6,242 bases of DNA from Pseudomonadota bacterium (GTDB lineage Bacteria > Pseudomonadota > Alphaproteobacteria > Sphingomonadales > Sphingomonadaceae): NCBI GenBank assembly GCA_023422695.1, contig JAFAGN010000005.1, positions 1 through 6,242 on the forward strand, given 5' to 3'. A model generated the notes under the pieces. It was not told where the DNA came from. It ran no database searches and saw only the letters and a list, made by a program, of their open reading frames with translations. Below, in pieces: positions 1 to 4,081 of this stretch (the first letter of the stretch is position 1; each line of letters starts with the position of its first letter). The translations under genes were made by a program, and so were the position numbers.

Positions 1-50
1 CCCCCCCCCCCCGGCGCCGCGCGCGCGCCCCCCCCCCCCCCCCCCCCCCC
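1..50. repeat. Low-complexity poly-C / alternating GC tract at window edge
   Basis: The first 50 bases are 12 C, then a 15-base G/C-only segment that includes alternating CG, then 23 consecutive C. Ordinary sequence starts at 51. Nothing like this occurs elsewhere in the window. It may be a true homopolymer tract, but a poly-G read artefact (seen here as poly-C) at a contig edge is at least as likely. No coding potential is visible. Confidence 0.9.
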
Positions 51-107
51 ACGAACGGAAATAGAGGACGGTCTGGAAACCACCCCAAAGCCGCCAGCCC
101 TGCCAGC

Positions 108-557
108 CTACAACCGCGCTTCCAGCTGCGCCAGCAAACGCTGCACCGGGGTCACCGCCGCTGGCGCATCCCAGCCTGCCTCGATCTGCGCGATGCGTTC
201 GAACAGGCGTTCGCTTGCCGCAATGATTCGTTGCAGCGACGCGTCGAACTCCGCACATATCGCCCAATCGGCGACAACCGGCTCGCCGATCCGCGCCGCG
301 CTGTCGTTCGGACCCGCGCCGGGATCGCCCGCCATCATCGCACGGCGATGGAGCAGCCACGCGATGACATGCATCAACCGCGTCGTCGTTTTCAGCGATT
401 CGCAGGCCAGGCTGATCGGCATCAGCGCATCGTGGCGCAGATCGCCAAGATCGCGCTGCGCGGCAAAGGCGGCGTGAGCTTCGTCGGCCAGCACCATCGC
501 CTCGACATAGAGGTTTTCGATCTGCGCCCGCTGTACCGGGGCTGCGATTGCCATCAT
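108..557 (-). CDS. rcdA: RcdA / DUF1465 family protein (CtrA-degradation adaptor homologue)
   Basis: This 149-aa cytoplasmic protein matches the DUF1465/RcdA family. The signature is IENLYVEAMVLADEAH near residues 13-28 and CESLKTTTRLMHVIAWLL at about 52-69, followed by a helical C-terminal third. In Caulobacter, RcdA works with CpdR and PopA to deliver the cell-cycle regulator CtrA and other substrates to the ClpXP protease; that role is family knowledge and is not shown for this copy. The reading frame stays open upstream to 755, but that part overlaps a neighbouring gene and looks non-coding, and the family normally starts 10-20 residues before LYVEAM. I therefore chose the ATG at 555-557; the adjacent ATG at 552-554 is equally possible. 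Neither has a clear Shine-Dalgarno. The gene lies downstream of and co-directional with a YdcH gene, about 154 bp away, so co-transcription is possible. The family call is firm and the start less so. Confidence 0.85.
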   Translation of the reverse strand: MMAIAAPVQRAQIENLYVEAMVLADEAHAAFAAQRDLGDLRHDALMPISLACESLKTTTRLMHVIAWLLHRRAMMAGDPGAGPNDSAARIGEPVVADWAICAEFDASLQRIIAASERLFERIAQIEAGWDAPAAVTPVQRLLAQLEARL

Positions 558-666
558 GTCGGGATGCCGGGCGACCATGACGCGATGGATGCCACGCCTG
601 CGCTGCAATGCAATGGCGGTAACCATGAAATTGCGGCGCGCGTCCGTCCCGTTTTGATTCAGGTGG

Positions 667-680
667 TTGCCGCGCGGCAA
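667..680. promoter_or_regulatory. 14-bp perfect palindrome between ydcH-like gene and rcdA
   Basis: TTGCCGCGCGGCAA is perfectly self-complementary. It lies in the gap between the stop of the minus-strand YdcH gene (712) and the start of rcdA (557). It could be a dimeric repressor site or a short hairpin (5-bp stem, GCGC loop) in the rcdA leader. No T-tract follows, so a terminator is unlikely. It may also be chance in GC-rich DNA. Confidence 0.3.
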
Positions 681-711
681 GCCATGTGCGGGTAGCGTGC
701 TTTGGCAGCGA

Positions 712-909
712 TCAGGCGATAATGTCGGGAAGCAGTTGGTCTTCGCACCACGCAATCTCGTCGCGCAGGCGCAGTTTCCGTTTCTTCAGCCGCGCCAGTT
801 GCAACTGGTCGGGCACCGAAGCCTCGCCCAGCGCGATGATCGCGGCGTCGAGGTCGCGATGCTCGACGCGAAGCAGTTCCAGGCGCTGGGTAATTTCATC
901 GGTGCTCAC
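712..909 (-). CDS. YdcH / DUF465 family small protein (long paralogue)
   Basis: This is a 65-aa predicted all-helical protein. The family signature is visible as LRVEHRDLDAAI near residues 11-22 and LQLARLKKRKLRLRDEI near 35-51, ending DQLLPDIIA. DUF465/YdcH proteins are small antiparallel coiled-coil proteins of unknown biochemical role. I chose the GTG at 907-909 because AGGGAAG lies about 6 bases upstream. An in-frame TTG 12 codons earlier has no such site and would add an unconserved MRTNGERGREAH-type extension. The gene is divergent from a second YdcH gene (start 1035) across a 125-bp gap and may lead a transcript into rcdA. Heptad-like charge alternation supports a coiled coil. The family assignment is good; the function is unknown. 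Confidence 0.82.
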   Translation of the reverse strand: MSTDEITQRLELLRVEHRDLDAAIIALGEASVPDQLQLARLKKRKLRLRDEIAWCEDQLLPDIIA

Positions 910-1034
910 GTGCGCTTCCCTGCCACGTTCACCATTGGTCCGCAACGGGGACCGGCTGGCCGAATCGCGACGACATTCGCCCCGATTCGTGATTTACTCG
1001 GTCCTGCCAATCGAGTCGAAAAGGAGAATGGCCC
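910..1034. promoter_or_regulatory. Divergent promoter region with three GANTC sites
   Basis: This 125-bp region between two divergent YdcH-family genes must hold both promoters unless one is read from further away. Three GANTC motifs (962-966 GAATC, 984-988 GATTC, 1013-1017 GAGTC) fall within 56 bp. GANTC is the target of the cell-cycle methyltransferase CcrM in alphaproteobacteria. I could not assign convincing -35/-10 boxes. A clear AAGGAG ribosome binding site for the plus-strand gene is at 1021-1026. Confidence 0.45.
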
Positions 1035-1193
1035 ATGAGCACGTCGCATCTTTCCGCCCTGAAGTCGCGCCACGCGCACCTCGACGAGAAAATTGCGAAT
1101 GAAGAACGGCGCCCCGCGCCCGACATGGCGGCGCTGGCACAGCTGAAAAAGCAGAAACTGAAAGTGAAGGAAGAGATGCTCGCGATCGCCTGA
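1035..1193 (+). CDS. YdcH / DUF465 family small protein (short paralogue, 52 aa)
   Basis: Translating from the ATG at 1035 gives a 52-aa protein beginning MSTSHLSALKSRHAHLDEKI, with LAQLKKQKLKVKEEM near residues 34-48 and a TGA at 1191-1193. This is the classic DUF465/YdcH pattern: an H.HLD helix, a short linker, then a lysine-rich second helix. The start is well supported by AAGGAG at 1021-1026, eight bases before the ATG. It is divergent from a 65-aa relative on the minus strand, which suggests an old duplication and inversion or a conserved pair. It converges on the PilZ gene, with 49 bp between the stops. Two helices joined by a short turn suggest a coiled-coil hairpin. No enzymatic or DNA-binding motif is visible and the role is unknown. 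Genes this short are easily missed by automated calling. Confidence 0.85.
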   Translation: MSTSHLSALKSRHAHLDEKIANEERRPAPDMAALAQLKKQKLKVKEEMLAIA

Positions 1194-1207
1194 CGATCGC
1201 CAGTCGT

Positions 1208-1257
1208 TACCGCCCCGCTGATGCTGCCCTAATCTGGATGCATCAGCGTCGGCGGTA
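1208..1257. terminator. Hairpin at the junction of convergent genes (candidate bidirectional terminator)
   Basis: An inverted repeat has nine perfect inner pairs (CGCTGATGC at 1216-1224 with GCATCAGCG at 1240-1248), a one-versus-two-base bulge, then seven further outer pairs (1208-1214 with 1251-1257). The loop is 15 bases. It spans the end of the plus-strand YdcH transcript and the last codons and stop of the minus-strand PilZ gene (stop at 1243-1245). There is no U-run on either side, so it may act with Rho or as a transcript-end stabiliser and not as a classical intrinsic terminator. Confidence 0.5.
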
Positions 1258-1632
1258 CAACGGCCCCCGTTCGAGGCCGGAGCGCCGCAGATGCGGCGGC
1301 AAATCGGACTGCTGGACCACCTGACGACGCACCGCCTGCGGATCGATCTGACGATCGAAGGCGATCCCGAACTTGCCCTCACCCGCCCATACGACGCGCC
1401 CTGGCACCGGGCCGATATTCTTGAGCTCGATCTCGATCGCCGCGCCCTGTTCGACGCGCACCTTGCCCTCGGCGAGCATCCCGCCCGGCGACAGGTTGCG
1501 CACGCGCACGGCCACCGGATCGGCGCGACCGGGCAAGATCACGCTGGCCTGCAGAAAAAGGCTGTCCCGATCGGCGCCGCGCGACAACGCTGCGACTTCT
1601 TCATCTGTCGTTATTGATCCGCGCGATTCCAT
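1243..1632 (-). CDS. PilZ domain protein, predicted cyclic-di-GMP receptor
   Basis: This 129-aa single-domain cytoplasmic protein carries both canonical PilZ ligand motifs: R18-x3-R22 just before the first strand (RGADR, then DSLFLQASV), and N46-x-S48-x2-G51 (NLSPGG). A beta-rich core follows, with GRVVWAGEGKFGIAF near residues 78-92, typical of sphingomonad PilZ proteins. Because both motifs are intact it should be able to bind c-di-GMP; that is inferred from the family. No effector domain is attached, so it probably acts by contacting a partner protein. The C-terminal 30 residues are basic and look unstructured. I chose the ATG at 1630-1632, where CAGG lies about five bases upstream. dksA ends 106 bp upstream on the same strand, so the two may share a transcript. 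The gene ends inside the convergent hairpin. Confidence 0.88.
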   Translation of the reverse strand: MESRGSITTDEEVAALSRGADRDSLFLQASVILPGRADPVAVRVRNLSPGGMLAEGKVRVEQGAAIEIELKNIGPVPGRVVWAGEGKFGIAFDRQIDPQAVRRQVVQQSDLPPHLRRSGLERGPLYRRR

Positions 1633-1738
1633 TGCGACCTGTTCCCCGCGTTGAGTGTCAGGGTCGCGAATCTAGAGTGCAGCCATTGCCGAAATGTAAA
1701 TTCCCGAAGGGCGGGTCGGACATTTGACCCAAAGCGGA

Positions 1739-2200
1739 TCAATCCTCGCGCGAAATCCGTTCGTTGCGCTCGTGACGCTCCTGCGCCTCCAGCGTCATCG
1801 TCGCGATCGGGCGGGCTTGCAGGCGCGCGAGCGAAATCGGTTCGCCGGTCACCGCGCAATAGCCATATTCGCCCTCATCGATGCGGCGGATCGCCGAATC
1901 GATCTTGGCGATCAGCTTGCGCTGGCGGTCGCGGGTTCTAAGCTCGATCGCCCAGTCGGTTTCGCTCGATGCGCGGTCGGCCAGATCAGGTTCGCGCAGC
2001 GGCCCATCCTGCAGATGCGCCAGTGTCGATTCGGATTCGGACAGGATCGACTTTTTCCATGCGAGCAGCAGGCCGCGGAAATATTCCTGCTGCCGCTCGT
2101 TCATAAACTCTTCGTCGTCGCCAGGAACATAATCCGTATCGAGATTCGATTTGGCTTCGCGAAGCGCGTCGGCGCCAACGTCGGCAATCTTGGTCGGCAT
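1739..2200 (-). CDS. dksA: RNA polymerase-binding transcription factor DksA
   Basis: This 153-aa protein is a DksA/TraR-family secondary-channel regulator. It binds RNA polymerase and, with ppGpp, alters initiation at rRNA and stress promoters. An N-terminal acidic segment is followed by a coiled-coil whose tip carries the D72-x2-D75-x-A77 motif required for activity in E. coli DksA. Then comes LRTRDRQRKLIAKID (about 87-101) and the globular zinc-finger region YGYCAVTGEPI (112-122) through ARPIATMTLEA (129-139). Of the four zinc ligands of E. coli DksA only C115 remains; the others align to T118, T136 and A139. Such loss is common in alphaproteobacterial DksA, so the fold is probably zinc-independent. 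The start at 2198-2200 has only a modest purine-rich site upstream. It is transcribed away from the serine-rich gene and may lead into the PilZ gene. Confidence 0.93.
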   Translation of the reverse strand: MPTKIADVGADALREAKSNLDTDYVPGDDEEFMNERQQEYFRGLLLAWKKSILSESESTLAHLQDGPLREPDLADRASSETDWAIELRTRDRQRKLIAKIDSAIRRIDEGEYGYCAVTGEPISLARLQARPIATMTLEAQERHERNERISRED

Positions 2201-2637
2201 GAGGGGCTCTCGCGTCCTTTCCTGTCACCCCGCTATCCGTCAAGCGGTGCGGGGAGTGGCGCGCCTATAACCAGCCGCTGGTTTCGATACAAGCGCCGAA
2301 GCGGTGGATAGCGGCGGGGCGTGAAGCGGGGCTGAACGGAGCAGGCGCGCCGCCTGATTCTTATCAACCGATCGCGACCCGCGACGCCGCTTGCGGAGCC
2401 CCGATTTAGGGCCGAAGGTTAACCAATCGCATAGAATCCTTGCGGTTTTCGTACTATTTTGGGACAATAACCGCCGTTCGGGTTGATTCCGGGGTTCTTT
2501 TCCCGCTGTCGGACAGGCAAACGCGGTTAACGCAATTGCCGCGTTCGCAAAGCTTTGACCTTTTGGGTTATAGCGAAGGTGAAACGGGTGTCGGTGGATG
2601 GCGCTTTGCACCTGCAACGGGAAAGAAAGAGAAACCT
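2201..2637. other. 437-bp divergent intergenic region between dksA and serine-rich gene
   Basis: I see no credible gene here. An open frame continues upstream of the serine-rich gene to 2440 but looks unlike coding sequence. The region holds a candidate dksA promoter around a 15-bp palindrome (2264-2292). It also holds CCCCGC/GCGGGG arms (2228-2233, 2249-2254) that could fold in the dksA leader. Three GANTC sites lie at 2356, 2434 and 2485. Two copies of GGTTAAC lie at 2417 and 2525, the first within the 8-bp palindrome GGTTAACC, which resembles a CtrA half-site (TTAACC). A weak -10-like GTTATAGC at 2567-2574 could serve the serine-rich gene, but no good -35 accompanies it. Confidence 0.55.
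2264..2292 (-). promoter_or_regulatory. Candidate dksA promoter with embedded 15-bp palindrome
   Basis: On the minus strand TTGTAT (2287-2292) and TATAGG (2264-2269) are separated by 17 bases, giving a leader of roughly 55 bases before dksA. The spacer is largely a perfect palindrome, AACCAGC-C-GCTGGTT (2269-2283), where a dimeric regulator could block polymerase. The hexamers are weak matches to consensus. The palindrome is exact; the promoter call is inference. Confidence 0.35.
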
Positions 2638-3894
2638 ATGTCTGTCCGAATGGCCCTCGCCAAGCTTTGCGCCTGCACCTGCGGCGGCGCGCTCATCGGT
2701 ACCGGCGCGATGCAGATTACCGACGTTCCCAAGGCGCGGGCACAGACGGTCAAGTCCTGTTCGCCCTGCACGGGCAAGAAGGTCGTGCGCAAGCGCCACG
2801 CTGCGCGCAAACCGGTGAAACGGATCCGCCGCGTCGTCACGACGAAGCGCGTCATCCGCACCGCGACTCCGCAGACGCAGGTCGTGACCCAGACGATCCC
2901 CCTGCCCCCGATCCCCTACGCCCCCTTCCCGCAGCGCGGCGGCTTTGAAGGCGGCGGCAGCGGTGGCGGCGTGACCGTCATCGGCGGCGGTTTTGGCGGC
3001 GGCTTCGGTGGCGGCTTCTTTGGCGGGTTCTTCGGTGGCGGCAGCAGCGGTGGCAGCGGCGGCAGCGTCGTGGTCACCTCGACGACCACCGGCGGCCTCA
3101 GCACGACGTCGAGCAGCACTTCGGGCGGCGTTTCGACGTCGACGGGCGGCGTGAGCACCTCGACCTCGACCGGCGGCGTGAGCACATCGACCGGCAGCGT
3201 CAGCACCTCGAGCGGCGTTTCGACCTCGACCGGCGGTGTTTCGACGTCGACGGGCGGGGTCTCGACCTCGACCGGCGGCGTTTCGACTTCGTCGGGCAAT
3301 GTCAGCACGTCCTCGGGCAATGTTTCGACCTCGTCGGGCAACGTCAGCACCTCGTCGTCGAGCAGCAGCTCGTCGTCGAGCTCATCCTCGTCGTCGTCCT
3401 CGTCCAGCTCGTCTTCGTCGGGCGGCAGCTCGTCGAAGGGCGGTTCGTCGCATGGCAGCTCGGGCTGGGGCAGCTCGTCGCACGGCAGTTCGGGTGGATC
3501 GAACGGTTCGAGCGGCAGCTCGGGCGGCTCGAGCAGCAGCAGCTCGGGTGGTTCGAGCAGCTCGTCGTCGAGCTCGTCTTCGTCATCGTCGTCGAGCAGC
3601 AGCACGTCGAGCGGCGCAACCTCATCGGGCGCCACGGGTGGCAGCAGCAGCTGGGGTTCGACCGGCAGCACCGGCAGCTCCAGTTCGTCTTCGTCGTCAT
3701 CGAGCAGCTCGTCGTCGAGCTCGTCTTCGTCATCGTCGTCCAGCTCGGGCGGCAGCACCAGCAGCTCGTCGGGCAACCCGCCGACCCCGGTTCCGGCTCC
3801 GCCGATGATGCTGCTGTTCGGCGCCGCCGCCGCTGCGCTCGTCGCGCGCCGCCGCGCCGCCAACCGCAACGACAAGGACGCCAACGCGGCCTGA
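2638..3894 (+). CDS. Exported Ser/Gly-rich low-complexity protein with PEP-CTERM-like C-terminus
   Basis: The protein is 418 aa. Residues 1-35 form a signal peptide (MSVRMALAKLC start, hydrophobic core with C11, C13 and C15, likely cut after ARA). The mature part has a CxxC (C41, C44), a strongly basic stretch to about 75, Pro-rich 87-98, Gly/Phe-rich 101-143, and eleven VST-centred repeats (about 165-241). Three poly-Ser runs follow: 23 residues (239-261), 17 (306-322) and 24 (347-370). Between the first two runs is a Ser/Gly segment with H, W and K. The tail is V385-PAPP, hydrophobic 390-403, then R404-R406, resembling PEP-CTERM sorting signals read by exosortase. I infer a surface, matrix or exopolysaccharide-associated protein, perhaps heavily glycosylated on Ser/Thr. 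I chose the ATG at 2638 for its signal peptide and the purine-rich AAAGAAAGAG upstream; an in-frame ATG at 2440 would bury the signal. No exosortase gene is in view. Function unknown. Confidence 0.82.
   Translation: MSVRMALAKLCACTCGGALIGTGAMQITDVPKARAQTVKSCSPCTGKKVVRKRHAARKPVKRIRRVVTTKRVIRTATPQTQVVTQTIPLPPIPYAPFPQRGGFEGGGSGGGVTVIGGGFGGGFGGGFFGGFFGGGSSGGSGGSVVVTSTTTGGLSTTSSSTSGGVSTSTGGVSTSTSTGGVSTSTGSVSTSSGVSTSTGGVSTSTGGVSTSTGGVSTSSGNVSTSSGNVSTSSGNVSTSSSSSSSSSSSSSSSSSSSSSSSGGSSSKGGSSHGSSGWGSSSHGSSGGSNGSSGSSGGSSSSSSGGSSSSSSSSSSSSSSSSSTSSGATSSGATGGSSSWGSTGSTGSSSSSSSSSSSSSSSSSSSSSSSSGGSTSSSSGNPPTPVPAPPMMLLFGAAAAALVARRRAANRNDKDANAA
3130..3360 (+). repeat. In-frame ~21-bp tandem repeats (VSTSTGG / VSTSSGN units)
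   Basis: Eleven VST-centred units run from 3130 to about 3360 within the serine-rich gene. Most are 7 codons long (VSTSTGG early, VSTSSGN in the last third), with one 9-codon and one 6-codon variant. Codons vary between GTT/GTC/GTG and TCG/AGC, so the protein pattern is kept better than the DNA. The near-identical units at about 3220-3300 look most recent. Confidence 0.85.
3352..3747 (+). repeat. Poly-serine coding tracts with a 41-bp exact direct repeat
   Basis: Uninterrupted serine codons occupy 3352-3420 (23), 3553-3603 (17) and 3676-3747 (24), written with mixed TCG, AGC, TCC, TCT, TCA and AGT. Bases 3553-3593 and 3700-3740 are identical over 41 bp, and the first tract shares a 20-bp core (3364-3383) with them. 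Mixed codons plus long identical blocks suggest duplication of segments inside the gene and not simple triplet slippage alone. Confidence 0.85.
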
Positions 3895-3941
3895 GCCATC
3901 CACTGGCGGTCCGGGGGGGCTTTTACCCTGACCACCGACTG

Positions 3942-3972
3942 AAGGGCCGCCTTTCGAGGCGGCCCTTTTTTC
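3942..3972 (+). terminator. Strong intrinsic terminator after the serine-rich gene
   Basis: A perfect 9-bp stem, GGGCCGCCT (3944-3952) with AGGCGGCCC (3957-3965), is closed by a TTCG tetraloop and followed by seven T (3966-3972). Two flanking A-T pairs can extend it. It lies 50 bp after the stop codon and insulates serS from the upstream gene. Confidence 0.93.
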
Positions 3973-4046
3973 ATGCGCGCATCGGGTTTGCGCTCCAACG
4001 ATCCTTCCTGTCGCGCAGCGATGGGGAGGATCACACAAGGACGGGC

Positions 4047-4075
4047 TTGCACGCCCCGCCCGGCGACGCCATAGC
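4047..4075 (+). promoter_or_regulatory. Candidate serS promoter giving a leaderless mRNA
   Basis: TTGCAC (4047-4052) and CATAGC (4070-4075) are spaced by 17 bases. Read against the Caulobacter housekeeping pattern, TTGCACG, 14 bases, GCCATAGC partly fits TTGACGS-N10-14-GCTANAWC. A start site 6-7 bases after the -10 falls on or next to the serS ATG at 4082, and no Shine-Dalgarno precedes that ATG, so a leaderless transcript is plausible. The hexamer matches are imperfect. Confidence 0.35.
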
Positions 4076-4081
4076 GCGGCA

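Noticed and set aside
558..755. N-terminal extension of RcdA to 755
   Set aside because: Overlaps the YdcH gene and has no family similarity; the conserved region begins near residue 80 of that longer frame.
1703..1730. Terminator after dksA
   Set aside because: Only short stems (GGGTC/GACCC and CCC-TTC-GGG on the minus strand) with no T-run; too weak to call.
1724..2311. 195-codon plus-strand open frame opposite dksA
   Set aside because: Shadow frame of dksA in GC-rich DNA; no family resemblance and no ribosome binding site.
2555..2574. TTGACC and TATAGC as a promoter for the serine-rich gene
   Set aside because: The two boxes are only about 8 bases apart, too close to form one promoter; no suitable partner was found for either.
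2440..2637. N-terminal extension of the serine-rich protein to the ATG at 2440
   Set aside because: It would place 66 unremarkable residues before an obvious signal peptide and has no ribosome binding site; the ATG at 2638 has both context and signal.
2665..2682. Lipobox in the serine-rich protein signal (L10-C-A-C13)
   Set aside because: Cysteines sit inside the hydrophobic core with Cys at -2, and a normal ARA cleavage site follows at residue 35; a standard signal peptidase I site fits better.
3130..3747. CRISPR array or intergenic satellite
   Set aside because: The repeats are in-frame codon repeats without unique spacers of uniform length, inside one long open frame.
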